This document shows, piece after piece, positions 47,362-58,506 of a stretch of DNA of 64,000 nucleotides. The position numbers were made by a program, and so were the translations under genes. Location of the stretch: assembly GCA_033239525.1 (NCBI GenBank), contig BSYO01000035.1, positions 8,034,627 through 8,098,626 of the forward strand. The letters are read 5' to 3'. Origin of the DNA: Nepenthes gracilis (taxonomy: Eukaryota; Streptophyta; Magnoliopsida; Caryophyllales; Nepenthaceae). Each line of letters opens with the position of its first letter. The first letter of the stretch is position 1. Below the pieces are notes generated by a model, which searched no databases, was not told the origin of the DNA, and saw only the letters and a list, made by a program, of their open reading frames with translations.

Positions 47362-48489
47362 CAGCAAGGGCCACCCCCCTGAGCACTATGACACAAGTTA
47401 TGAAAATAAAAATACAAACATAAAAGGCCCTGTTCATCAACCTCGGACCAAAGCTAAATCACCATCTCTGCCAGAAGCAATTGATCTCAGAAATGTGCAA
47501 TCACGGCCAAGCAGATGTCTCTGTCATTTGCATCTCGGAATTACTAGTGGACAATTCCAGTTCGGTCGTTTGCACCACCAAGGGCATTCTGAAAGGCTAC
47601 AGCCCAAAGCAAGGCAATGCCTACCTCAAGCAGTATGCATCACCTCGGTCATTTTACCTAAAGCAGCACTAGCCTTGTAGACATCTCGACAAAAGCAATA
47701 TCTCAACCGTTTGCAACTCGAAAAAAAAGTACCACGGTCATTTGCACACCTCATCCCGAGCTAAAAGTACAACAGACCAAATCAGGAAAATACAACACCT
47801 CAGGCAGAATCCATCATACATCAACAAGACTCAAGAATTCTGCAGCATAATGTAGCAGCATAGTTCATGGAGCAAGCTGAATACTAGCGAAATTCAGTCC
47901 CACGGCAACATCCATACTTGATTTGCCGACTCATTGCAGACATCACGTCCAAAGCCAGAAGGCACAGATTTTCCTAGCTAGCTCTATGCAGAGTGCACCG
48001 TCAGAAGCATCTCGTCCCAGTGCATACACGTTAGCAAAACGACTGCCAGCGTAGCGGCCAACTTGTAGAGAAAACACGACCAAACAGTATTATACTTCTC
48101 GGATTAAACCAAAACAAGGCAGTAGATAAAGACCTCGGTCTTCTCTGCAACTCCTCAGCCGTTTACACCTCGGCACATTGCATATATCTCGGCCAAAAGC
48201 TGATATCTCGTTCGATTTCATCTCAGCTCTTTTCCGTCTTCTCAACCCAAAAACAAAAATCTCCGACATTTGCATCTCAGTACCTTTATATAGCAGCTTT
48301 GCACTTTTTGGTGGAGCTGCATACCAGGCAATTTGCCATTTGCCAGTAGGCGCACTTTTTTATATATATGACAACATACTAGGCAATACAAACCGGTTAA
48401 AACCCCAAGCCCGCCAATTGAAACCTGGCATGGGAAAGTAAAACACTCGGAATGCCCAAACCAGCCTTACCCTCGAGCCAAATCGTCTC

Positions 48490-49460
48490 TCAATCGACTT
48501 TTAGGTTGACACTTTTACCTGAGGAACCCTTAGAGTTCTTGGAAGCAGATTTTCGCTGTCTTCGGGACTTGGCTTGCTTCGAGGTTCCTTTTTGCTCAGA
48601 AGGAGAATGAATGGAATACACATCATTAACTCTTCGTTCAAACAGCCGCTGTGAGCACTTGGTGGCATCAGGGGATCTAATAAGTCTCATTGCCGGGGCA
48701 GAGTCATCAATTATATGGAGGCCCGACACTAATTCATCCAGATCGCTAAAGTTATAATTTGGGAATTCAGTTTTCATTTTCAGTAGAGTAGCTAGAAAAT
48801 CAAAAACTACCTTCTTCCCATCAGGTGGTAAGGAAGCAATATGTGGTTGAGTAGTTTTAGCTACCACCAACAATTTGATGGCTTCAAATAATGCACCTGA
48901 AGAACTGTCCTAATCCATTGCAGCCAAAGGAGAGGATGATTTGAACTCATCCCTCGTCTCTTCAATTATAGCTAGCCAACAGCTGATCATGAAATCATGC
49001 ACAATGAGCCTTTGTTCCGGAGTAAAGGAATCAAGAAATTCCTGAGTAGCTTTTGCCTCCAGTAACATCTGGAGGGCATGAAGCATTGGATCATGAAAAA
49101 CATCCTCATCTGCCACAACCTTCTCAACCTGAGCAGAAGCAATCATGGGATTACTAACCAGGACCTGTTGGTTGCCCGAAACCGGCTAAATGTGCATCTT
49201 CCTAGGAGCGTCCTGTGCCCAACCCACCCGTACACCATCCAATGAACCCCTTTGGCTGACAAGATCAGGCCCATCATGCAGGCAGCCCTGTGGCTCAGCT
49301 ACAAGGGTTCTAAAATCATCTTGAGCGTATTTACAGGAGAGTTTAATGATAGAATTGGGTGTTGAGTCACAAAAATGTGTACTATAGACAGAAGGCTCCT
49401 CACTCGAGAAGCGAGTCTCATGTACTACCTCGGCCAAAGTCGAGGCATTCATCAAGAAGT
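48490..49460 (-). pseudogene. Uncharacterised ORF of LINE2
   Basis: Three open stretches in a row on the minus strand (ending at 49186, 48910 and 48490) read as one protein-like sequence broken by stops. The first is FLMNASTLAEVVHETRFSSE at the element's 5' edge. The middle contains EFLDSFTPEQRLIVHDFMIS. The last contains ASLPPDGKKVVFDFLATLL and ends in a strongly basic tail (SKQAKSRRQRKSASKNSKGS). Composition suggests a mainly helical, acidic protein with a basic, nuclear- or RNA-binding-like C-terminus. I do not recognise the family. It could be the C-terminal part of a LINE ORF1, or captured host sequence. Confidence 0.5.
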
Positions 49461-49475
49461 GAAGGAACGACCAAC
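49461..49475. repeat. Target-site duplication of LINE2 (5' side)
   Basis: GAAGGAACGACCAAC directly follows the insert and pairs with 47241-47255. Element Y2 leader sequence resumes after it. Confidence 0.85.
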
Positions 49476-49963
49476 ACCCTTCATATAGGCACTCATCGAT
49501 CGGGTGGATAACATATCTCAAATAATCCAAGCCCTTTGTGCGCACCGGCATAAGCTGGGGGCTCCTTCTTCTACTACCCGCACTTCGACATCAAGAAGTA
49601 AAAGCTAGAGGAAGAAGTGACCGGCCCGAAAGGCAAGATGTCTAGACAACCTCAAAGCCCGGGCGGCTTCAAGTGATGGAGTCCGGTGACATTTGGAGAG
49701 CCAAATTGGTCATAAGATACCGAATGAGAGCCCAGAGTGGCAAAATCCTCGTGACTCTTATGATGAGCAAAGGCACCTAGCCCTGAGAAGGGGCCTCGTG
49801 CAACATCTAGCCAACCAGCAACAGTAGCTGGTCGGCCCCACGCTGCTTGCCAAATCACTCAGAGTTGAAGACTTAACTCGACGTAAAAAGGCTACAGTCT
49901 CCCTTGAGGGGAGGAATGGGCAGAAAATATATGGCAGTACGTATTCAAGGGAGACACTAACGG

Positions 49964-50552
49964 ATGTTCCGCAAATCTGAGACGATCACTATTTATGATG
50001 GAGATTTGGACGCAACCGCTCCTTCAGAAGTTCAAGATGCCGGCCTGAAACCCTACAATAGAAGCAGCAATCTGATGGACCACCTAAACCACTTCCATAC
50101 CCTACTAGCTTTCGGGCCTGGTCAAGGTCATTATGTGCCTACACTTTCCACTGACCATAAAAGGGGTTGCTCGAATTTGGTTCTATCGCCTACAACCAAA
50201 TTCAATCTGGACGTTCCAGGAGCTCACCGATGACTTCTTGACTCGGTTTGCCTCTAGTTGGAGGGAAGAAAGGCAGTCTTGGCACGTCGTCCGTTTCAAG
50301 TAAGAGCCAAGCGAAAGTCTGAGGAGCTTCCTAGCTTGGTTCAACACGAAAGCCCGTCGAATACCTTGGTTGACTGACGAGGTGAAACTGAGCATCTTCA
50401 TATCAACTTTGGAGCCAAGAAAATTTTTCAAACATCTAACCCACAAGGATCCTCAGACATTCTACGAAGTCGAGACCATCACCCGAGCCTACATGGCCGC
50501 CGAAAAGGCCAACGAGGTTAAGTGTCCAGGACATGGAGACCCCCTCCACTAG
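49964..50552 (+). pseudogene. gag remnant of element Y2
   Basis: DAGLKPYNRSSNLMDHLNHF (about 50035-50095) corresponds to the gag start 'KPYDGTTDPxDHLxxF'. In other frames come FLTRFASSWREE (about 50235) and RIPWLTDEVKLSIFISTLEP followed by DPQTFYEVETITRAYMAAEK (50350-50512). These are the middle and end of the retrotransposon gag domain. At least two frame changes separate them. Positions 50553-51059 hold the linker with no clear motif. Confidence 0.75.
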
Positions 50553-51059
50553 GGACCACTAGGTGGAAGAAAGAGTCGGTTTAAATCTCAGGATTTGATG
50601 AAATAGCCTAGGGAGGAGCTGGGGGCTTGAAGGGAGTTCGGACCCCTATACCTAACTCCTCCAAACAACTCCCGAACAAACATTCTCATTCAAATTCGAG
50701 AGAAAACACTTCTGGAGTGGCCAAAATCGGTCAAAAACCCAAAGAAAAGAGATCAGACCAAATACTATCACCACCATCAATATCTGGATCATAGTACAAA
50801 GGCCTACTGGACCCTACGGAAAGGGATCAAAGAGCTTATCTGAAGGGGGCACCTAACTGAGTTTCTGTGAAACTCAGAGCAAGGGCGTGGAGGCCCAAGC
50901 GAGGAAAGGGCGGAGCCGCAACAACCGAGGAGCTGAGTTATGGCTAGAGTGATCAATATGGTGACAATCCGACCGAACTACCCCTCAGACCAGTTCCAGA
51001 CTGCCTTAAAGAAACCATGGGTAAAAACTAAGGATGAAGTTATTAGTTTTAGTAAATAA

Positions 51060-51530
51060 CATATGTCGCATGTAATGACTCCCCACTCCGACTGTTAGTT
51101 GTATCAGCACTCGTTTTAGATGGTACTGTCAATTACCAACTAAAATGAGTCTTTATTGATAATAAAAGTTTGTGTGATTTGCTTTACATGGATACCTACT
51201 TTAAATTGGGATTGAAAAAAAGTCAACTAAAATCGATCGAATGGCCCCTCTACGGATTGGATAATGAACTGGTACCCATTCAAGGAACCATCTTGCTGGA
51301 AGTCACCTAAGGAACTTGCCCCAGGATGGCATCCCGCTTACTAACGTTCCTGATGGTTGACATGCCTTTCGTTTACAACTCTAACCTAAAGAGGCCCCAC
51401 CTGACTGCATTTTGGACTGTGACATCAATCACGCTCTTAAAGATGAAGTTCCCTACAACCTGGGGAATCAGAGAGATATTGGACAACCAAGTGACCAGCC
51501 GGACGTGCTACCTATCCCAGCTCAACTAAA
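51060..51530 (+). pseudogene. Protease remnant of element Y2
   Basis: Frames around 51130-51300 read SLCDLLYMDTYFKLGLKKSQ and YGLDNELVPIQGTILLEVT. They align with the protease part of element A (SLCNLLYLDTYFKFRLKKSQ and YGLDNEPV). The expected catalytic 'VDxGS' region is present only in altered form (IDNKS). The following ORF 51326-51529 is the tail (MASRLLTFLMVDMPFVYNSN). Confidence 0.65.
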
Positions 51531-51779
51531 CCATTTCTAACTGGCTAATAAAGGATTTGGATGGCAGAAACAAAGCCACTCTATAGCAATCCCAATCGAT
51601 CGAGATGACCGACCATGTCTCTCTAGACCCCGGTGATCCGAAGAGATGTGTGCAGTAGGGGGCTCGCTTGCCAAACCCCAGCGAGACCTACTAATTAGCT
51701 TCCTCCAGCAAAATTTTAATATCCTCGAATAGACTTTGACCAATATGACAGGAATACTAACTGAAGTGTTGATCCACAA

Positions 51780-53060
51780 GTTAGGCCTCGACCAGGACCA
51801 TAAGCCCATCGATAGAAGCAAAGAAACCACTCCGTCAAAAAGTTCATCGCCATCCGGGAGGAAGTAAAGAAACTGCTCGGTGTCAACTTCATCATAGAAG
51901 TTTAGTATCCGGAATGGCTCTCCAACATGGTCCTTGTAAAAAAGAATAGCAAAAAGTGGTGGATGTGCGTCAACTTTATAAATATGCGTCAAATTTACTG
52001 ACGTGCATGAAGGACAGCTTCCCGTTACCTAAGATCGACCAATTGGTGGACACTAAAACACTCATGTCGATAAAATGATTTGAACCCTTTATTGTAATCG
52101 TTTTTTATTAATATTAAGAATCCCGAGGATAAGGAGTATACCCCATTCATGACCGACCAAAGGATGTACCACTACAAGATTATACCCTATGGGTTGAAGA
52201 CCACGAGCACCACGTATCAGCGGATCGAAAATAAAATGTTCAAAACCCAGATTGGCCAGAATATAAAGGTTTACGTAGACGACATGTTCATCAAAAGAAA
52301 AACCACCAACGACCAAATCTGTAACCTTAGCGAGGCTTTCAGGATTTTTTAGGCACGCCGGATGAAACTAAACCCAGCCAAATATGTCTTCGAAGTATCA
52401 TCAGGAAAATTTTTGGCTTTCATCATTTCCCTATAGAAGATCAAGGCTGACTATCATGGACATGACCCCTGCCGTAAAACTTGAAAGAAGTTCAGAGGCT
52501 AACCAAGAGGCTTGCAATGCTCTCCCATTTCTTGGCAAAATCTGAGAACAAATACCTCATCTTCTTCAAAGCCTTAAGAGAGACAAAGGCAAACAGCTTC
52601 CAGTGGACGGCCAACTGCCATACCGCCTTCAAGGAACTAAAGGAGTACTTAGCCAGTTTCTCTCTCCTAACGTCACCAAAAGACAGTAATGAGCTGTACC
52701 TCTACTTTACGGTTTTAGAGGCGACACTAAGATCCATTTTATTTCAATAGGAATCCAATATGCAGTAGCTTTTCTACTATATCAGCAAGATTTTGACAGA
52801 CACTGAGACACAATGCATGCACGCCGAAAAAATCGCACTAGCACTCATCTATTCAGCCAGAAAATTGCGGCCCAACTTCCAGGTACATAAAATAGTTGTT
52901 CTAACTAACCAACCATTGATGGGAATCCTGTAAAAGCCCAATATGTCAGGACGACTAATCAAGTGGACCATCAAACTAGGCAAGTTCGACGTAGAATTTA
53001 GGCCCAGGGTAACCGTAAAAGGACAGGCCCTAGCAGATTTTATCGTCTAGACCACGATCT
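51780..53060 (+). pseudogene. Reverse transcriptase and RNase H remnant of element Y2
   Basis: MTDQRMYHYKIIPYGLKTTS (52149) and IGQNIKVYVDDMFIKRK (52249-52300) are the RT palm blocks; the YVDD catalytic motif survives. KEVQRLTKRLAMLSHFLAKS (52484) and SFQWTANCHTAFKELKEYL (52593-52650) open the RNase H region. A YYISKILTDTETQCMHAE-like stretch lies near 52780. Stops separate these blocks, including at 52350 and 52748. Confidence 0.82.
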
Positions 53061-53089
53061 GAGTTCCGAACACCAGTCACCCCTGGAAA

Positions 53090-54793
53090 AATCGACAGCT
53101 TGTCTGAGGCGCCGAACTGGACCCTCCTCTTGGACGGATTATTGGCTCACTTTGGCAGTGGGACCAAAGTGATTCTGAGGACCTACGACGGAGTGGAGGT
53201 TAGACACTCGCCAAAACTCGGGTTCCCAGCTATCAACAACATCACCGAATACGAGACTCTGCTAGCCCGATTATGACTTGCAAATGAATGTTTTGCAAGG
53301 AACATAACAGTCTACAGCGACTCAGAGCTAATTGTTAACCAAATTCGCAAACATTTCGAGGTGTCGAGCCCTATGCGAGCGAAATATCTCACAAAGGCGA
53401 GGAGTATGGCCTAGAAGTTTGGTCGAGATGGTACACATCTCAAGGTCAGATAACTGGAAGGCTGACCAGTTCACCAGGGTAACCACAGCTGAGAGCCCAG
53501 GGAAGTATTCCAGAGGTCTTGACCTCTCCAAGTACAGAAGAATCTGAAATGCTACAAGTCTCCGACAGCAAAAGTTGGATGTCACCCTATTGGAGGTATA
53601 GTATGGACGACTCCCTGTCTGAGAATTGAGACGACACTAAACGCATAAAGAAGATAGTTGGCTAGTACACCATCGTGGATGAAAGGTTGTACTACCAAGA
53701 GTACTCCACCCCATAGTTACAATGCCACACACTAGAGGAGACCGACAACGCCTTAAGCGAGGTGCACCTCAACATCTGTGGGTCATACGTCGGAGGCAAA
53801 AACCTTACCTTCAAGATAATATACAAAGAATACTATTGATCCAAGATAAAGAGAGATGTCATGGATTTCATGATGAAGCACAAAACCTGCCAGATTCATG
53901 GCAACATGCCCGATCAGTCGCCCCCAGAGCTGAGGATACTTCAAGTCCATTGGCAATTTGCACAATAGAGGCTCGACATACTCAGCTCATTTTTCATCAT
54001 GCCCGAGCAAAGGAAGTTGGTCATACTGGGCATCGACTACTTCACGAAGTGGTTCAAAACCTCCCCAATTTCCCGAATTATCGAGCAAAATGCCTTGAAG
54101 TTTGTTCAATAGAACATTATTTGCAGGTTTGAGATTCCTGAGGTAATCATAACTGATAACAAAACCTAATTCACCAGCAAGTACTTCACAGAATATTGCA
54201 CAAGTCTGGGCATTGGGTTAGTCCGCACCTTGGTAGCCTATCCTGAAGCAACTGAGCAAGTGGAAGTCACCAATCGAACCCTACTTCACGGACTGCAGAC
54301 CAAACTAGAAGATGTTAGGGGCTCCTGGGCTGACGAGCTACCTTCTGTATTATGGTCATATCGGATGACACCGAACAAGCCAACACATGAGACGCCCTTC
54401 AACTTATGCTACGAAATTGAGGCCGTCATCCCAGTTGAAATCAGATTGCTTAGTTTTCGGGTCGAGAGTTTTGATCCACTCGACAACTCCCAGCGACTTA
54501 GAGAGCATCTCAACCTGCTCGAAGAAGTACAAGATGTAGCCAAGATATGCACGGCCACCTATCAACAGCAGATCATCCGATACTATAACAAAAGGGTGAA
54601 GACTCTCCAATTCGATGTGGGGGAGTTGGTTTTATGGAGTATAGAGGCCACAGGTAAGAACGCTAACAAAAACAAGCTTTTCTCAAATTGGGAATGCCTA
54701 TTCCTCGTATCGGCCATCATGCGGAACGAACATACAAGCTTCGCGCCTAGAACAACAAATTGGTCCCAAGGATATGGAGCACCGCACACCTAA
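53090..54793 (+). pseudogene. Extra RNase H and integrase remnant of element Y2
   Basis: The extra RNase H end reads ISRSDNWKADQFTRVTTAES (53435-53500), as in element Y3 (RADNCKADQLAR). The integrase zinc-binding region shows HKTCQIHGNMPDQSPPE (53880-53930) and GIDYFTKW (54027-54050). The last ORF (54230-54793) reads QVEVTNRTLLHGLQTKLEDV, DELPSVLWSYRMTPNKPTHE and FDVGELVLWSIEATGK, the end of the integrase core and the GPY-type C-terminus. Stops and frameshifts occur throughout. Confidence 0.82.
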
Positions 54794-55163
54794 AAAAGTA
54801 TTACCATTATTATCTTATTGAACCCAGGTAGGTCCAACATACATTACAGAGCATACTTGTAAGAATGTATCACATTTAATAAAATGATATGTTTGCTTGT
54901 CTGTTGATTATTGTTAATTTTCATTACTTGTTTGTCCATCCATATGAATGCTTGAGTGACATTGCATAAATTCAAGTAACCCAGGCTGCCCCTAAGTCAG
55001 ATAAATTCTCATTCGCCCGTTACTAAACCTTGGTCCTGCACCGAGTCGCCCATACTCGGTTTTATTTGAACCTCAGTCACGCACCGAGAGGCTCACATAC
55101 GATCGAATTCAAATCTCGATCCAGTACCGAGCAAGCAACATGGGGTCAAACTTGAACCTCGAT
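54794..55163 (+). other. Spacer between integrase and antisense aORF of element Y2
   Basis: Non-coding, with repeated phrases such as GAACCTCGATC..GTACCGAG, CACCGAG, CCCATACTCGGT and CATATACGGTCGGAT (55030-55200). It matches 39310-39690 in element Y3, where the same GAACCTTGATCCAGTACCAAG-type phrases recur. It looks like a short degenerate tandem array of about 60 bp per unit. Confidence 0.6.
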
Positions 55164-56969
55164 CTAACATCGAACGGCCCATATACGGTCGGATACCATG
55201 ACCTTAGGGAGCTTTTTGGCATGCGTGCAGTAACTCCCCCGATAGGGACGAGCACCATCAGTTGACGATGGTTGATGAGTTAGAACCCAACGCGTGGAAA
55301 TGACATCCCGCAGGGAGATGATCTCAAATGATTGCATGTGGATGACGGTCCTAACTCCGCGAAATAGTTGAAGCTCAAGACTTGAGACTTGATCCCGGTA
55401 CTGCTGAGCCTCGGAGGTGGCAACATCCACCCAGCCTTGCATCTCCTTCACCACACTTGGGTCAAACCTCGTCTAGGTCAGGCAATGGACCTCCCCTTCC
55501 AATAGCCAGATTAGGGACAATCACTTGTACAAGCATGCTTGCAAAACTTACATCATCTTGTCATCCTGAAAAAAAAAAAAAAAAAAGAAAGAGAGAAGGG
55601 AGATTAAGCCTAGCCATTCCCAGTGAAATAGAAAGTTCTCAGAAACTTAACTGGATGTATAACAATCTAGCAGCCGCAACACTCGGGGGAACCATGGATG
55701 AAGGCGATGGAGTGAATGCCCACTCCAGCCAGGGTCAATCTGATGTAGAAGCCTCCGGGTGAGACACCTCCATGGTTGCCGCCTCATCAACATCACCCCA
55801 AGGCCAGGCCTCTACTAGGTTAGCCACACTAGGATCCTCTCTAGCCGACTCACATGAAAAGTTGGGCACCGTCTATTCTGACAAAGAAGAAAAAGGGACC
55901 CCCTATTGGGCCCCTTGTTGGGCCTTCTGCTAAACTGCTTGTTCAGCCTCCTCCTAGGCCGCCCGCAAGACTGCCCGTTGGGCCTCCTGTTGGGACTCCC
56001 GATGGAGCTCCTAATGAGCCTAGGCTAGCTTGCAAATCGGCCTAGATGGCCCCCTGACCTCCGGCTCACCTAATAAACCTGCAGCAAAAGGCAGGGGCCT
56101 ACTAGCCGCAACTACTCTGGCACCCACCTCGATGGTGCCAACATCTGAGAGAGCGACAGGGGCCAGTCTCCTAGACAACTCACCTAGGCCTCACATCCGC
56201 TCCACCATCGGCAAGCCCTAGATGGTGAAAGAAGAAGATCCCAGAGACGATGACGTCTGCCACCGAGACAGAGTCTCAAAAGGATCCCTAATGCATAAGG
56301 TCCTAGATTTCCTCTTGGACTAGGCAAGCGGAGGAGCAGTGGCTCCCGTACCCTCCAAGGAAAGACCCAATCGGGCCAGTGCAAGTGCCTCAAAAGACAA
56401 GAAATGGCCTTTCTTGAAGTCGCCTGTATTCACCTAGACTCCACCTCCTGTCGCGAGGCCTTGCCAGTAAAGGGTGCCAGCACATTGCCCCACTCATTAG
56501 AAAGGGCTCAGTCAAAAATAACCTTAATAAAAAAGAACCGATCCTTCCTGCTATTGACAAAATCAAGGATAACCCTGCTTATGTGCAGGTCCCTGGGAGA
56601 CAGTGAGATCTAGTCTCCGATCTGACAGACCGAAGATTACCTTCATGGCTACTGCATTCAACGCCTTCCCATGGTGATGAAGGAAAATGCAAAGGGAGTA
56701 CAAATACCTAATGGTGTTGGTGTGAAATCTCACGATCAAGACTCCCAAGGCTACCAAAATCTCGTGCAAATCCCCCAAGAGGGGGAAGCGAAGACTAATC
56801 TACAAGTGTGCCTCATAAACGGTGATGAACCCATTCGGAGTAGAATAGGCTCTATCATGCTCCCTAGCATAGCATACATAATAGTTGTCGAAATACTGTA
56901 CTATAAATACAAAGCTTCAATATTGACGGTGGTAAGAACGGAGCGAATGGCATCAACTTTGGGAGCCAT
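55164..56969 (-). pseudogene. Antisense aORF of element Y2
   Basis: Starting at 56969, the minus strand reads MAPKVDAIRSVLTTVNIEAL. It continues across stops and frame changes with NGFITVYEAHL, GDLHEILVALGVLIVRFHTN, TIRYLYSLCIFLHHHGKALN (56778-56563), RKDRFFFIKVIFD and LSNEWGNVLAPFTG (56560-56480). It ends in a proline/glycine-rich part (56200-55850) and a coiled-coil-like tail (MVKEMQGWVDVATSEAQQYR, 55454). The block order equals the aORFs of elements A and Y1. Confidence 0.72.
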
Positions 56970-57379
56970 GGGAATAAGAGAGTTGCAAGACACAAAGAGA
57001 CAAAAGAAAAAAGAACTTGAGAAGAAGAAGAAGTGTATGAGACAGCAAAGTGGCATCATTTTGTAGAGGACGTGGTCCAAAGTTCAAACAGCACCTTGAA
57101 AAGGCACGCGCATGATGACCGGACAGCGTCCGTAGTGGAGGATGTCAAGGCACGTCAATCGTCTGGCACCATTAATGGAAACCTGCCACCGTATAGGCAG
57201 GGGACATGTGGTAGGATGGGATAGGTCAAGTGTTAGAACGACGCAACCTCCCAAGCCACTACGCTTCACTTCTCGAGGACAACAAATTGGTAGTGAGCAG
57301 AACTGACAATCTCGAAATCGGACTAATAGGATGATAATCCACACCAGCGTGCGGCCTACCTAGCTAATCAGAGACCCAG

Positions 57380-57598
57380 TCCAACATCTAGCCGGTTTGA
57401 CCGGTCAACAACCCTGTCCGTGCATCTGGCCTGCTGATGCACTAGTCTGACATTTAGCCTGCTTGTTAGGTCGGCAATCCACTCCAGTGTCCAGCCGGTT
57501 TGACTGGTCAACAATCTAGACTAGCACACAGCTTGCATGACTGATTAGCAATCTAGTCTGACGTCCAACCGGTTTGACTGGTCACCCAGTCTGATGTT
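57380..57598 (+). repeat. Subterminal repeats with CCGGTTTGACYGGTCAACA motif
   Basis: CCGGTTTGAC(C/T)GGTCA occurs at 57392, 57495 and 57569. Between the motifs are weaker relatives (e.g. CTGCTTGTTAGGTCGGCAATCC at 57468). The core TTGACCGGTCAA is palindromic. Element Y1 has a comparable array at the same place. Confidence 0.65.
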
Positions 57599-58474
57599 GA
57601 AAAAAACAGCATCCCAAAAACCAAAGACGAAAACAATATGGTAAAAAGTAATTGCAGTTCTATTCATTAGTCTCCCTTTACAAATTGCAAAGCCTCCAGA
57701 GGAGGCTGACGTACAATAAAGAGGAAGATAACAAAGAAAGAAAAATACATGGAACTCAACCGTAGTGAACTCCCAAAAAAACAAACAACTAGAGTAGCTC
57801 GAGCAAGAGGCTGGCATCCAATAGACAACAAAGCACAAGCCGAAAGAACAATAGTTGGTAAGGAGTTAGAATAGAGGCTTATCACAAAGAGAGGCCGCCA
57901 TCCGAAAGGAGCCAAAGGGTAAGGAAAGCCTCACCATGCAATAAGGAGAAAATGGCCGTGAGCCCGGGATCCGCCGCCAACCCTACTAGTAGCAAGGCGT
58001 GGCTGTAGAGACAATAGTTCTTGAGGAGCCCGAGCCTATTTTGAAAGCAAGCCACCGCCCAATGAGAAGATAGAGAGAAAAGAAAGCCTTCGCCAACTTG
58101 AAAATAGCAGTAGGCATGGCTCAAGAACGAGCACAATAAGGGCTAACCAAAGCAGTTCCCCCTCGCAAAAAAGGGTGACCAAAGTAGAGCTTTAGGGAGT
58201 CCCGAGGTGATGCCTTCGAACATCAGGGAGAAACTCCTCCAATCCCGATGGCCGACGACTCAAGCCTGATGGCAACATTGGGTTCCCATGCCACATCGTT
58301 GATGAAGGCGGGATGTGATGTGAAGAGGTACAATGAGCCCTCAATTTATAGAACACGGAAGGATCAAAGGGCTATTAAATGCTAGAGATTTCCCATGCCA
58401 GCAAATTAGTAGAAAATCTTGGATGCAAAAGAATCACACCGAAAACAGTAAGGACGGAATCTGAGTACAACCTA

Positions 58475-58504
58475 GGGAAAGAGCAGAAGGGAAAAACAAA
58501 AAGA
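58475..58504 (+). other. Polypurine tract of element Y2
   Basis: A purine-rich run (GGGAAAGAGCAGAAGGGAAA, then AACAAAAAGA) directly precedes the LTR start. This is the plus-strand primer position of an LTR retrotransposon. It is repeated in copy 2 (near 62815-62844). Confidence 0.6.
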
Positions 58505-58506
58505 CA

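Larger units (their letters stand above)
47256..49460 (-). mobile_element. Non-autonomous LINE-like element (LINE2), 2.2 kb, inside element Y2
   Basis: Bounded by a 15-bp target-site duplication with one mismatch, it ends on the minus strand in TTAATTACTTACCGAAAAAAAAAA. Fifty nt before that tail lies a hairpin (47316-47361) with the same stem core as the hairpin of the intronic LINE. No endonuclease or reverse-transcriptase motif occurs in its 2.2 kb. The 5' half (48490-49460) carries a protein-like minus-strand frame and the 3' half is non-coding. It was presumably mobilised by a related LINE's enzyme. Whether it is an internally deleted LINE or a separate non-autonomous family is open. Confidence 0.8.

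Noticed and set aside
47180..55160. Endogenous pararetrovirus as an alternative for the 47-55 kb polyprotein
   Set aside because: An integrase, LTRs, polypurine tract and antisense aORF are present, and no movement-protein or coat motif was seen. This is Ty3/Gypsy.
57545..58136. Minus-strand frames of 82-97 residues, repeated at 62007-62563, hydrophobic and protein-looking
   Set aside because: They are the same DNA duplicated, so preservation in both copies only reflects recent copying. The position between aORF and LTR is normally non-coding, and no domain is recognisable.
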